Positions 18,093-27,131 of a stretch of DNA of 64,000 bases are shown in pieces. The position numbers and the translations under genes are program-made. The DNA lies in NCBI RefSeq assembly GCF_052064335.1, contig NZ_JBQHVU010000006.1, forward strand, positions 1 through 64,000, in the 5' to 3' direction. Each line of letters begins with the position of its first letter. The stretch's first letter is position 1. A model generated the notes under the pieces. The model saw only the letters and a list, made by a program, of their open reading frames with translations. It had not been told where the DNA came from and made no database searches. Origin of the DNA: Weimeria sp002480925 (GTDB lineage: Bacteria > Bacillota > Clostridia > Lachnospirales > Lachnospiraceae).

Positions 18093-20741
18093 TCAGGCCA
18101 TAAGCTCGGAAAGCCTCTTCCTTACGTCTTCCATCATCTGGGTATATCTTGCAAGCTTGTCCTTTTCCTCGGCTACCTTTTCGGCAGGAGCCTTCTCGAG
18201 GAAACGCTTGTTGCCAAGCATACTCTCTGATCTCTTAAGCTCGCCGGAAAGGCGCTTTTCTTCCTTCAAAAGCCTCTCTCTTTCCTTGTCCATATCGACA
18301 AGCTCGTTAAGCGGCACAAAGCAGGTGGCATCTGCGATCACAAAGGATACACTCTTTTCATCTATGCCCTTATTGTCTGCTTTTACTGTAACATCAGCTG
18401 CTGCGCAGAGTCCGGCATAGAGATCCTTATTTTCAGAAAGGACTGAAGCCACCTTTTTGTTCGTGGAGACGATAAAGAGGCTCGCCTTCTTTGAATTCGG
18501 GACATTCATATCCTTCCTTAAGGCACGCATACCCTTTACTATTTCCTTGGCCCTGCCGTAGATCTCCTCTGCCTCTGCATCATATGCGTCCTCTTCGTAT
18601 ACAGGCCAGCCTGATGTCATTATGGTATCTATCTGCGGATTCATTGAGGTAAAGATCTCCTCTGTGATGAACGGCATATATGGATGAAGGAGCTTTAAGG
18701 CAATAGAGAGCACATTCTTCAGTGTGAAAAGTGCTGCATTGGCTGAAGCCGGATCGGTATCCTTCGCATAGATACGCGGCTTTACCATCTCTATATACCA
18801 GTCGCAGAACTCGTCCCAGATGAAATCATAGACCTTTCCTACCGCAACACCGAGCTCGTACTTCTCCATGTTGTCCGTGACGTCCTTCACAAGGGTATTC
18901 ACAAGAGAAACTATAGCCCTGTCCTCTGTCCTAAAGTCCTCCGGCTTCGGATCATAGAGAGAGCATCCATCGAGATTCATCTGGATGAATCTCGAGGCGT
19001 TCCAGACCTTATTGGCAAAGTTCCTGGAATTCTGGACCCTTTCCCAGTAGAACCTCATATCATTGCCAGGTGCGTTTCCTGTCATCAGGGTAAGACGCAG
19101 GGCATCTGCTCCATACTTGTCTATGACCTCGAGAGGGTCTATTCCATTTCCGAGAGACTTTGACATCTTGCGGCCCTTGTCATCACGGACAAGTCCATGT
19201 ATAAGGACATGGTGGAATGGCACCTTCCCTGTCTGCTCTATCGCCGAGAAGACCATCCTTATAACCCAGAAAAAGATGATGTCATATCCTGTCACAAGCA
19301 CGTCTGTAGGATAGAAATACTTGTAATCCTCTGTCTCATCAGGCCATCCAAGTGTCTCGAAAGGCCAGAGGGCTGATGAAAACCAGGTATCAAGGGTATC
19401 AGGATCCTGAGTGAAATGCTTACCGCCGCACTTAGGGCAGACCTCCGGTGCTCCGCCTCTCTGTACGACCATCTCGCCACAGTCATCACAGTAGTAGGCC
19501 GGGATCCTGTGACCCCACCAGAGCTGACGGGAGATACACCAGTCCCTGATCCCTGAAAGCCAGTGCTCATAGGTCTTGATATAGTTGTCAGGGACGAAGC
19601 TTACCTCGCCCTCCTGCCCTGCCCTAAGTGCAGCCTCTCCCATCTCCTTCATGCGGACAAACCACTGAGGCTTTACCATAGGCTCTACAGTAGTATGACA
19701 TCTGTCGTGGGTACCAACAGCATGGGTATGAGGAACTACCTTTACCAGAAGGCCAAGCCTGTCAAGATCATCCACCATGGCCTTCCTTGCTTCATAACGA
19801 TCCATGCCGGCGTATTTGCCGCACTTATCGTTCATAGTTCCGTCATCGTTTAGGATATTGATCTCCTCAAGATCATGACGCTTTCCTACCTCGAAGTCAT
19901 TCGGATCGTGAGCCGGAGTGATCTTCACACAGCCTGTTCCGAATTCCTTGTCCACATATGAGTCTGCGATGACAGGGATCTCCCTGTCCGTGAGAGGAAG
20001 CAGGAGGGTCTTTCCTACTATATCCTTATATCTCTTATCGTCAGGGTTTACAGCTACTGCTGTGTCTCCGAGCAGAGTCTCAGGACGGGTAGTTGCTATC
20101 TCTACGAATCTGCCTTTCTCGCCCTTTACAGGGTAGTTGATATGCCAGAAGAATCCGTCCTGATCGACATGTTCTACCTCTGCATCCGAGAGAGAGGTCT
20201 GGCACTTAGGACACCAGTTAATGATCCTTGAGCCCTTGTAGATATATCCCTTCTCATAGAGTCTGACAAAGACCTCCTCGACAGCCCTTGAGCAGCCCTC
20301 ATCCATAGTGAATCTCTCACGCTCCCAGTCTGCGGAGCTTCCGAGCTTCTTCAGCTGACCGATAATGGTACGGCCGTATTCCTCTCTCCACTTCCAGCAG
20401 TAGTCAAGGAAAGCCTCCCTGCCTATCTCGGCCTTATCTATGCCCTTTTCCTTCAGGGCATTTGTGACCTTTACCTCTGTAGCTATAGCTGCATGATCGG
20501 TGCCCGGCTGCCAGAGTGCCTCATAGCCCTGCATCCTCTTGAAGCGGATCAGTATATCCTGCATGGTGTTGTCGAGAGCATGTCCCATATGCAGCTTTCC
20601 GGTGATATTCGGAGGCGGCATCACTATAGTAAACGGCTTCTTTCTCTTGTCCACCTCAGCGTGGAAGTATCCGTTCTCCTCCCATTTCTTATAAAGTCTG
20701 TCTTCGATCTCCTTCGGATCGTAGGTCTTCGCAAGCTTCAT
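18093..20741 (-). CDS. valS: Valyl-tRNA synthetase
   Basis: A class I aminoacyl-tRNA synthetase of 882 residues, the normal ValS length. HIGH-type motif PPPNITGKLHMGHAL (about 41-55), the CP1 editing domain with TTRPETLLGDTAVAV and THAVGTHDRCHTTVEP, KMSKS motif KGRKMSKSLGNGIDP (about 515), and the C-terminal coiled-coil arm (MDKERERLLKEEKRLSGEL). A CxxC pair (CDDCGE / CPKCGG) is in the connective domain. It lies 18 bases behind the flavorubredoxin gene and no T-box leader is seen, so it is probably transcribed from further upstream. Confidence 0.97.
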   Translation of the reverse strand: MKLAKTYDPKEIEDRLYKKWEENGYFHAEVDKRKKPFTIVMPPPNITGKLHMGHALDNTMQDILIRFKRMQGYEALWQPGTDHAAIATEVKVTNALKEKGIDKAEIGREAFLDYCWKWREEYGRTIIGQLKKLGSSADWERERFTMDEGCSRAVEEVFVRLYEKGYIYKGSRIINWCPKCQTSLSDAEVEHVDQDGFFWHINYPVKGEKGRFVEIATTRPETLLGDTAVAVNPDDKRYKDIVGKTLLLPLTDREIPVIADSYVDKEFGTGCVKITPAHDPNDFEVGKRHDLEEINILNDDGTMNDKCGKYAGMDRYEARKAMVDDLDRLGLLVKVVPHTHAVGTHDRCHTTVEPMVKPQWFVRMKEMGEAALRAGQEGEVSFVPDNYIKTYEHWLSGIRDWCISRQLWWGHRIPAYYCDDCGEMVVQRGGAPEVCPKCGGKHFTQDPDTLDTWFSSALWPFETLGWPDETEDYKYFYPTDVLVTGYDIIFFWVIRMVFSAIEQTGKVPFHHVLIHGLVRDDKGRKMSKSLGNGIDPLEVIDKYGADALRLTLMTGNAPGNDMRFYWERVQNSRNFANKVWNASRFIQMNLDGCSLYDPKPEDFRTEDRAIVSLVNTLVKDVTDNMEKYELGVAVGKVYDFIWDEFCDWYIEMVKPRIYAKDTDPASANAALFTLKNVLSIALKLLHPYMPFITEEIFTSMNPQIDTIMTSGWPVYEEDAYDAEAEEIYGRAKEIVKGMRALRKDMNVPNSKKASLFIVSTNKKVASVLSENKDLYAGLCAAADVTVKADNKGIDEKSVSFVIADATCFVPLNELVDMDKERERLLKEEKRLSGELKRSESMLGNKRFLEKAPAEKVAEEKDKLARYTQMMEDVRKRLSELMA

Positions 20742-20759
20742 CAGTCAAACTCCTTTGTC

Positions 20760-22154
20760 TTATTCCTCCACCTTCTTGAATGCGCTCTTAGGAAGATGAC
20801 ATACCGGGCAGCTCCAGTCATCCGGTACCTTCTCCCATGGTGTGCCTGCAGGCACTCCGTGCTCAGGATCTCCCTTGGCAGGATCATAGATGTATCCGCA
20901 AGGGCATCTCCACTTCTCGCCCGAAGAGGATGAAGCCTCCTTCTCCTTTGCGGCAGGAGCCTTGTCACTGATCAGAGCCTCTGCTATCTCCTCTGCCTTA
21001 TCGATATCGTCATCGCAAGGATTCCATGAACACTTTATCTCTGTGTCTACCACATCGAATCCTGCCTCTGTCATCATCTCGCGGAGGACCCTGTTACCCT
21101 CTCCGCTCCATCCGTAGCAGCCGAATACTGCCGCCTTTCTGCCCTTCTTAAGCTTCAAGGATTTCAGATAATAGGTAAAGGCTGCCACTCCGTCAAGCAC
21201 TCCGTTCAGGATAGTCGGAGATCCGATCGCAACCGCCTTTGAACGGAAGACCTCAGAGGCTATATCGTCCTTAGGTGTATGGTCCACATTATAGACCTTG
21301 ACGATCGTGTCAGGGGACTTCAGGGAGATCTGGTCGGCGATCGCATGAGCAAGCTTCTCTGTGCCGTGCCACATGGTCCCATAGACCACCGTGATCCTGT
21401 TCTCCTCAGGCTGGCTTGCCCACCTCTCATAGGCATCTACTATCTGCATAGGATCCTTCCTCCAGATAGCCCCATGAGACGGCGCGATCATCTCTACAGG
21501 GAGATCCATGGCCTTAAGCTCCTTTACCTTCTTCGTGACCATAGGAGCAAATGGAGAAACTATATTGGCATAATATCTGAGTGCCTCATGCCAGAGTGTA
21601 TCCTGATCGGCGAGATCTGCATACATCTCTCCGACTGCGTAGTGCTGACCGAAGGCATCCATTGAGAAGAGGATATTGTCTCCTGTCATGAATGTAGCTA
21701 TTGAATCCGGCCAGTGAAGGAATGGCATCTCTACAAAGATAAGCTTCTTGCCGTTTCCTATATCAAGGCTGTCCCCTGTCTTTACCACATGGAAATCCCA
21801 GCCATGCTTACCCCACTGTCCCTCAAGTGACTTCACTGCATTTGCACTGCAGTAGATAGGAAGGTCAGGTCTTTCCTTCATAAGAGCCGGAAGTGTGCCT
21901 GAGTGATCGCACTCCCCATGCTGTACGACTATAGCGTCGATCTTTGTAATATCTGTCTCCCTCTTCAGATTCTCGATGTACTCGAACTGATGAGGAGCCC
22001 AGACTGTATCCATAAGGATAGTCTTCTCCTCCTCTATAAGGTATGCGTTCTGCGAGCTTCCGTTGTGGATCGTGAAGTCATCCCCGTGGAACTTCTGAAG
22101 CTCCCAGTCCAGATATCCGATCCATGATACATTTCCTTTGATATGCTTTCTCAT
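20760..22154 (-). CDS. Flavodiiron protein fused to rubredoxin (flavorubredoxin)
   Basis: A 464-residue enzyme that reduces O2 and/or NO in anaerobes. Residues 1-250 are a beta-lactamase-fold diiron domain with ligands in QHGECDHSG (HxExDH), FLHWPDS, MDAFGQH and APSHGAIWR. Residues about 253-395 are a flavodoxin (VVYGTMWHGTEKLAHAIA, SPTILNGVLDG, FGCYGWSGEGNR). After an Ala/Lys/Glu/Ser linker, residues 412-464 form a rubredoxin with CPCGYIYDPAKGD and CPVCHLPKS. The fused rubredoxin accepts electrons directly, as in NorV. It protects oxygen-sensitive enzymes, of which this window encodes several. It may be co-transcribed with valS. Confidence 0.95.
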   Translation of the reverse strand: MRKHIKGNVSWIGYLDWELQKFHGDDFTIHNGSSQNAYLIEEEKTILMDTVWAPHQFEYIENLKRETDITKIDAIVVQHGECDHSGTLPALMKERPDLPIYCSANAVKSLEGQWGKHGWDFHVVKTGDSLDIGNGKKLIFVEMPFLHWPDSIATFMTGDNILFSMDAFGQHYAVGEMYADLADQDTLWHEALRYYANIVSPFAPMVTKKVKELKAMDLPVEMIAPSHGAIWRKDPMQIVDAYERWASQPEENRITVVYGTMWHGTEKLAHAIADQISLKSPDTIVKVYNVDHTPKDDIASEVFRSKAVAIGSPTILNGVLDGVAAFTYYLKSLKLKKGRKAAVFGCYGWSGEGNRVLREMMTEAGFDVVDTEIKCSWNPCDDDIDKAEEIAEALISDKAPAAKEKEASSSSGEKWRCPCGYIYDPAKGDPEHGVPAGTPWEKVPDDWSCPVCHLPKSAFKKVEE

Positions 22155-22227
22155 ATAAAGTTACCTCCTATGACTTGTGTCAGTCTGATCAGAGACATCC
22201 GAAGACGCCCCTTTATATCTATCCCTG

Positions 22228-23535
22228 TCATTTATGCAGGGTCACTGTAAATGTAGTATAACCGTCTTCGCTTTCGACTGCAATGCTTCCATTGTGTCTG
22301 TCGACTATGGCCTTGGCTATGGCAAGTCCAAGTCCGAAATGGCCTTCCTTCCTGTTTCTGGCCTTATCGACCCTGTAAAACCTCTCGAACAGGTGCTTCT
22401 GGGCCTCAGGCGATATGGTCTCCCCGTGATTTCCTACCGTAAAGATTATATGCCTGCCGCTCTCAGAAAGTCCCACATCGACACTTGTACCAGATGAGGC
22501 ATGACCTATCGCATTCTCGATCAGGGTCTCTGCCATCCTGCTTATATCTATAGGATTGCCGACTAGTCTTATACCGCGCTCTATCTTCTGCTCGATCGTC
22601 ACGCCATGTTCAAACGCCGCCGCCTCGAATGGCAGGATCACTCCCTCTATGGTCTCCGACAGATCGAATACCTCATGATCCTTTCCCGGATCTGCATCCT
22701 CTGCCGAGGCGAGAGTCAGAAGCTCCTGAATAAGCCGGTTCATCTTCCCTGTCTCGCCCTTTATGTATCCCAGATACTTGTCATTGTCCTTTGTCGATCT
22801 GGCCATGTCGATATTCACATCGACTACTGCAAGAGGGGTCTTAAGCTCATGGGAAGCATCGGCTACAAAGGCTCTCTGCCTCCTCATATTTTCCTCTATC
22901 GGCTGTACCAGATATCTGGCCAGCAGTATGCTTACTATTATAACGGCTGCCATGCCCGCTGCCGCTATCATGCCTGTAAGAGCAAATACCGGGATCAGTC
23001 TGTGCCTTACAATATCGGTATCGATGAATGTGATCTGGGTCACATCCTCGACCTCCCTTATGGAGAAACGATAATGCGAATAGTCACCCGAGTCGTTCCC
23101 CGTTTCCTTCATCTGGAAACCCAGGGCCTCTATATCATCCATATCAGCATCAGCATTCTGAACTACCGCTATGCCCTTATTATTGTTCCCGACCTTTACC
23201 TTGCCGGCATCTCCGGATGCCTCGTTTGCTATCGAGTCGTCCGGATCCTCCTTTCCGTTCCTCTCTATAAACACTGCATAGGAAGGAGACTCAGGATAGG
23301 CATAGCTCGAGTTGTCCTGTCTGGTATCGTCTCCTGCCTCCTTCATTCTAAGACCAAGGATGCTGTCGTAATAGGCATCATAGGAGGCATCCTCAGCCCG
23401 TCTCAGATGCTTGTCGAGTGTCACTGAATTCTCATTGTACTGGGAGGCAAAGGCGAAGGCCAGAATGATGATGACTATCGAGGACATGGTGATCGAGAGG
23501 ATCAGCTCAATCCTTCGCTGTAGTTTCTTTATCAT
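22228..23535 (-). CDS. Sensor histidine kinase
   Basis: A 435-residue HisKA-type kinase. Membrane segments at about 12-31 and 182-206 enclose a 150-residue extracellular sensor of no known family. A HAMP-like linker leads to the H-box ASHELKTPLAVVD (His229), then N-box LIENAIGHA, and G-boxes VGNHGETIS and GHFGLGLAIAKAI. It overlaps the response regulator gene by 29 bases and so forms a pair with it. The signal is unknown. The flavorubredoxin gene follows in the same direction after 73 bases, which makes redox or NO stress a possible but unproven input. Confidence 0.92.
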   Translation of the reverse strand: MIKKLQRRIELILSITMSSIVIIILAFAFASQYNENSVTLDKHLRRAEDASYDAYYDSILGLRMKEAGDDTRQDNSSYAYPESPSYAVFIERNGKEDPDDSIANEASGDAGKVKVGNNNKGIAVVQNADADMDDIEALGFQMKETGNDSGDYSHYRFSIREVEDVTQITFIDTDIVRHRLIPVFALTGMIAAAGMAAVIIVSILLARYLVQPIEENMRRQRAFVADASHELKTPLAVVDVNIDMARSTKDNDKYLGYIKGETGKMNRLIQELLTLASAEDADPGKDHEVFDLSETIEGVILPFEAAAFEHGVTIEQKIERGIRLVGNPIDISRMAETLIENAIGHASSGTSVDVGLSESGRHIIFTVGNHGETISPEAQKHLFERFYRVDKARNRKEGHFGLGLAIAKAIVDRHNGSIAVESEDGYTTFTVTLHK

Positions 23536-24217
23536 TGACTGCCTCTACATCAAGCCTGTAGCCAACACCGCGGACTGCACGGATACATACGTCTGCCTTT
23601 AAGAACTTGATCTTCTTCCTGATGAAGGATACATAGACCTCGACATTATTGTATTCGACATTATCTGCATTTCCCCAGATCCTCTCGGAGATCTGCTCCC
23701 TGGTCAGGGCCTTGCCCGGATTCTCGAGGAAGTATTCTAGTATCTTGAATTCCTTTCCGGCAAGAGATATGGTCTGTCTGGTGTCTGAATTCATCAGGGA
23801 AGCATTCCTCCTGTCGAGGCTTAAGTTGCCTGCTCTGACCACATCATCCTCACTGCCGTAGTTCCTCCTGATAAGGGCCCTAAGCCTTGCCAGAAGCTCC
23901 TCGACCTCGAACGGCTTGGTCATGTAGTCATCGGCTCCGGCGTCAAGACCCTTCAGCTTGTCAACAAGAGACGACCGGGCAGTAAGCATAAGGACCGGTG
24001 TCGTAACCTTTGCCTTCCTCATCTCATAGATGATCTCGGTCCCGTCCTTACCCGGCAGCATACCGTCCATTATCACTATATCGTAGGCTCCGGTCATAGC
24101 CCTGTCACATCCACTGACTCCGTCAGAGGCTATATCCACATCATAATTCTCCTGAGTAAGCCTGTCTCTCAAGGCATCTGCAAGAGCAAATTCATCTTCA
24201 ACTATCAGGATCTTCAT
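23507..24217 (-). CDS. OmpR/PhoB-family response regulator
   Basis: A 236-residue regulator. Receiver domain with the acidic pair ED (residues 7-8), phospho-acceptor Asp51 in VIMDGMLPGKDG, Thr in MLTARS and Lys in MTKPFEVEELL. The winged-helix output domain spans about 125-225 (ISLAGKEFKILEYFLENPGK, NVEVYVSFIRKKIKFL, RGVGYRLD). First gene of the two-component operon; the kinase follows with overlap. Start ATG stands behind GGAGGATAT. Confidence 0.95.
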   Translation of the reverse strand: MKILIVEDEFALADALRDRLTQENYDVDIASDGVSGCDRAMTGAYDIVIMDGMLPGKDGTEIIYEMRKAKVTTPVLMLTARSSLVDKLKGLDAGADDYMTKPFEVEELLARLRALIRRNYGSEDDVVRAGNLSLDRRNASLMNSDTRQTISLAGKEFKILEYFLENPGKALTREQISERIWGNADNVEYNNVEVYVSFIRKKIKFLKADVCIRAVRGVGYRLDVEAVNDKETTAKD

Positions 24218-24329
24218 ATATCCTCCATAATCAAGCTCAAATTTCAGCTGTTTTCATATTCTAACACGGATCCCCGGAAAAATAAAGAGGCACTGCCGGC
24301 TCTTGCCTTTCCTGGCATAATGGTCCATA

Positions 24330-25583
24330 ATGTTTTTCATGAACAGAGCTGATTTCAAAAAGAAAACCTTTACTCATATACCTGTATACTCCGGTGACGT
24401 CTCCGGCGCTGCATCCGCCCTCTATGAGATGGGCGGCATGACTGTGATCCATGATCCAAGCGGCTGTAACTCCACCTATAATACCCACGATGAGCTGCGC
24501 TGGGAGAAAAAGGAAAGCCTGATCTATATCTCCGGCCTTCGCGAAAGCGACGCGATAAGAGGCAATGACAGCCGTCTTATCAATGATACTCTCTCTGCTC
24601 TCTCCTCATTAAAGCAGCGTCCTTCATTCATTGCGGTCTGCAACTCACCTGTTCCAGACATAATAGGGACCGATTTCTCTGCCATCACAAGGTTAATAGA
24701 GCTTAGATCCGGTATCAGGACCTTCTATGTCCCGACCAATGCCATGCATGATTACACCACAGGTGCTGCCAATGCCTTTCTGGCTCTGGCCAGAAGGTTT
24801 CTCACCTCTGAAAGGCTTTCTGCTGCCAGGTCAGGGAAATCAGTAAACCTGCTGGGACTTACTCCCTTTGAATTCCCCTATGAGAGCCAGATCGACTGTC
24901 TCTATTCCCTTCTGGAGGATGCCGGGCTTACTGTCGCATCAAACTGGGGAAGAGGGAGTGCCCGCCATTCCGCCGGTTCCATAGAAAGAGCCGTCCTTGC
25001 AGACGTATCCCTTGTCGTCTCCTCTACCGGTATCCTTGCCGCCGACTATCTCTACAGGAATTACGGCATTCCTTATGTGATAGGAAACCCGGTCTTTTCG
25101 ACCTCCCCTTCAGCCTCTTTGGACCTCTTTCAGAGAAAAACAATAGACTCTCTCTACGCAGCCATGGAATCAGGTTCTTGTGAAAATGTGTATATGGACA
25201 TTCTGGGCGTGTCCCAGTGGAAAATAAGAAATGAGGCCTCCCCTGTCACTGCATTTATAGGTGAGCCTGTGATGATGGGCTCTGCGGCTGCCTCCTTTTC
25301 GCTTTCTCACCCGGGGAAAAAAGTACGCCTTATCGCTGCTACTGAGACAAAGAGCCATGGTCTCATCTTCTCTGAGGTCATAAGTCCCTGCGGAGAGGCT
25401 GAGATCGCGGACGCTATAAGTGACTGCAGCACTATCCTTGGCGATCCCCTGCTAAAAAACGCTGCCCACGGCAGCAAAAGAGGCTTTTGCAGTGACAAGC
25501 AGCGCTGGATTGACATGCCCCACCTGGCTATGTCGGGGAGGATGTTTATAGCCTCCCCAAAGGCATTTATACCTCAGATGTGA
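24330..25583 (+). CDS. Nitrogenase component 1-like protein (NifD/K family), isolated gene
   Basis: A 417-residue member of the oxidoreductase/nitrogenase component 1 superfamily. The start carries a GxTVIHDPSGCNSTYN motif (Cys46) as in the first cysteine loop of NifD/NifK/CfbD-type proteins. This is followed by VCNSPVPDIIGTDF (Cys104), the loop that precedes the second sub-domain, and three Rossmann-like alternations (NLLGLTPFEFPYE, ADVSLVVSSTGILAADYL). It is like the second half of the 762-residue fused protein at 39315-41603 (GTPVPSVIGTDL). It stands alone on the plus strand, 9 kb from that operon, with no clear ribosome site. Not a true nitrogenase: FeMo-cofactor ligand motifs are missing. 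Role unknown. Confidence 0.75.
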   Translation: MFFMNRADFKKKTFTHIPVYSGDVSGAASALYEMGGMTVIHDPSGCNSTYNTHDELRWEKKESLIYISGLRESDAIRGNDSRLINDTLSALSSLKQRPSFIAVCNSPVPDIIGTDFSAITRLIELRSGIRTFYVPTNAMHDYTTGAANAFLALARRFLTSERLSAARSGKSVNLLGLTPFEFPYESQIDCLYSLLEDAGLTVASNWGRGSARHSAGSIERAVLADVSLVVSSTGILAADYLYRNYGIPYVIGNPVFSTSPSASLDLFQRKTIDSLYAAMESGSCENVYMDILGVSQWKIRNEASPVTAFIGEPVMMGSAAASFSLSHPGKKVRLIAATETKSHGLIFSEVISPCGEAEIADAISDCSTILGDPLLKNAAHGSKRGFCSDKQRWIDMPHLAMSGRMFIASPKAFIPQM

Positions 25584-26847
25584 CCTGGAAGATGAAAAAC
25601 TTCAGATAGAAGCTGGAATCAAGTCCCCAGAGATAGGGATGGTCAGGAGACTGGGCGCTGTATGAGACCTGACGGAGTCTTTTGTGGGCTGATATGGCCG
25701 CCTGGGATATGACCCTGCGAAGGAGCTCCTCTGTCATGAAGTGAGAGCATGAGCAGGTCGCAAGGAAGCCTCCGTCCTTTACCAGAAGCATACCCTCGCG
25801 GTTTATCTCGCGGTAGCCCTTCTCGGCCTGCTTTACAGTATTCCTCGACTTGGTAAATGCCGGAGGATCGAGGATCACAAGGTCAAACCTTTCTCCCTTC
25901 CTGCGAAGGTCCGGCAGGGCATCAAGTACATCTGCGACCTCAAAGCGGGCTATATCAGACAGGCCGTTTATGGCCGCATTGTCCCTGGCCTGGGATATTG
26001 CCAGCTCTGATATGTCAAGTCCCAGCACTGAAGCGGCCCCGCCTCTTGCAGCATTCAGGGCAAATGTCCCCATATGGGTAAAGCAGTCGAGCACAGTTTT
26101 CCCCTTGGCGAGCTTCTGAATCAGGAGGCGGTTGTACTTCTGATCGAGGAAAAATCCGGTCTTCTGTCCATTTTCCACATCAACCCGATAGCTTACTCCG
26201 TTTTCTACTATCTGAGCCAATGGACTTTCCAAACGGTCAGGAAACTCTCCCGACGGATACCACTCTCTTTCCATGTCGTTAAAGGGCTCCTCTATAAAGC
26301 CCTCTGCCTCTGTATACAGCCAGCCCTTGAAGGGCTTCATCCCCTCCTTCTTCCTGACCGCTGCATCTGATCTCTCATAGATCCCTCTGATATGAAAGCC
26401 CATGCCCCCAAGCTCATCAAGGAGCAGCGAGAGGATCACAGGCTTTATCCTGTCCATTCCTAGTGAAAGCGACTCTATTACCAGCAGATCATCATACTTA
26501 TCCGCCACAAATCCCGGAAAGCCGTCAGCCTCCGAAAAGATCAGCCTGCATGCGCTCATATCGACCACATTCTCACGGTAACTCAGAGCCCGCCTTACCT
26601 TTTCCTTAAAGAATCCACGATCCGGCTTCTCCTCCCTGTAGCGTGAGAGGATCCTGACCCTGATCTTTGAGGCGCTGTTGTAGACTCCCCATCCCAGAAA
26701 GAAATCATCGAAGTCGAGCACCCTTACCATCTCTCCGTCAGCTGCCCCTCCCGGCTCCTCGTCTATCTCATTGTCGAATATCCAGGCTCCGCCCTTCTTT
26801 AAGGACCGGCCCTCGCCTCTCTTTATCCTTATAAAATAATCCTGCAT
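25567..26847 (-). CDS. Class I SAM-dependent rRNA methyltransferase, RlmI-like
   Basis: A 426-residue protein with an N-terminal PUA-like domain (KGGAWIFDNEID), a middle EEHEE-type domain and a C-terminal Rossmann methyltransferase: VLDCFTHMGTFALNAARGGA (SAM motif I), GLDISELAISQARDNA, VILDPPAFTKS (catalytic motif IV) and ATCSCSHFM. This order is that of RlmI/YwbD, which makes m5C in 23S rRNA. Its 3' end overlaps that of the convergent component-1-like gene by 17 bases. The exact modified base cannot be told. Confidence 0.88.
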   Translation of the reverse strand: MQDYFIRIKRGEGRSLKKGGAWIFDNEIDEEPGGAADGEMVRVLDFDDFFLGWGVYNSASKIRVRILSRYREEKPDRGFFKEKVRRALSYRENVVDMSACRLIFSEADGFPGFVADKYDDLLVIESLSLGMDRIKPVILSLLLDELGGMGFHIRGIYERSDAAVRKKEGMKPFKGWLYTEAEGFIEEPFNDMEREWYPSGEFPDRLESPLAQIVENGVSYRVDVENGQKTGFFLDQKYNRLLIQKLAKGKTVLDCFTHMGTFALNAARGGAASVLGLDISELAISQARDNAAINGLSDIARFEVADVLDALPDLRRKGERFDLVILDPPAFTKSRNTVKQAEKGYREINREGMLLVKDGGFLATCSCSHFMTEELLRRVISQAAISAHKRLRQVSYSAQSPDHPYLWGLDSSFYLKFFIFQVTSEV

Positions 26848-26912
26848 CTGTAGCCTCTTTTAATTCATTATCAACAGGAAAATTATACCCGATGCCGGGA
26901 CGGGATTCAAAT

Positions 26913-26936
26913 AAAAAAAGCCCCGCACTGCGGGGC
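26913..26936 (-). terminator. Intrinsic terminator downstream of mutS2 and a small ORF
   Basis: The minus strand reads GCCCCGC-AGT-GCGGGGC followed by seven T, a 7-bp all-GC stem. It starts 8 bases after the stop of the 58-codon frame and closes the mutS2 transcript. Confidence 0.92.
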
Positions 26937-26943
26937 AATAAAT

Positions 26944-27120
26944 TCATATGGTTCTTTTGCCGCCTTTCAGCCCATGCAGCAGCAGATCTGCTGCCTCGTC
27001 TGATAGGCTTCGCAGATCACTCATTCCATCCTTTATGCCGCAGCGGTATACTCCTGTGGCCACAGAGGCCACAAAGGACGGTATCAGCTCCCGGTGGCTC
27101 TTATCCTTACCAAAATCCAT
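26944..27120 (-). CDS. Small protein downstream of mutS2 (58 aa)
   Basis: A frame of 58 residues begins at ATG 27120, 12 bases beyond the mutS2 stop with AAGGGA as ribosome site, and ends at 26944 directly before a strong terminator. The peptide starts MDFGKDKSHRELIPSF, has one Cys, a DLRSLSDEAADLLLHGL helix and a basic tail. Position between a coupled start and a terminator supports translation. No family recognised; it is too short for confident assignment. Confidence 0.6.
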   Translation of the reverse strand: MDFGKDKSHRELIPSFVASVATGVYRCGIKDGMSDLRSLSDEAADLLLHGLKGGKRTI

Positions 27121-27131
27121 AAAGAAGTCCC

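Noticed and set aside
20742..20760. T-box leader expected before valS
   Set aside because: Only 18 bases separate valS from the upstream gene, and no AGGGTGGNACCGCG-type sequence was seen in the upstream gaps.
22606..23427. 273-codon plus-strand frame opposite the histidine kinase
   Set aside because: Shadow frame; the minus strand encodes all kinase motifs.
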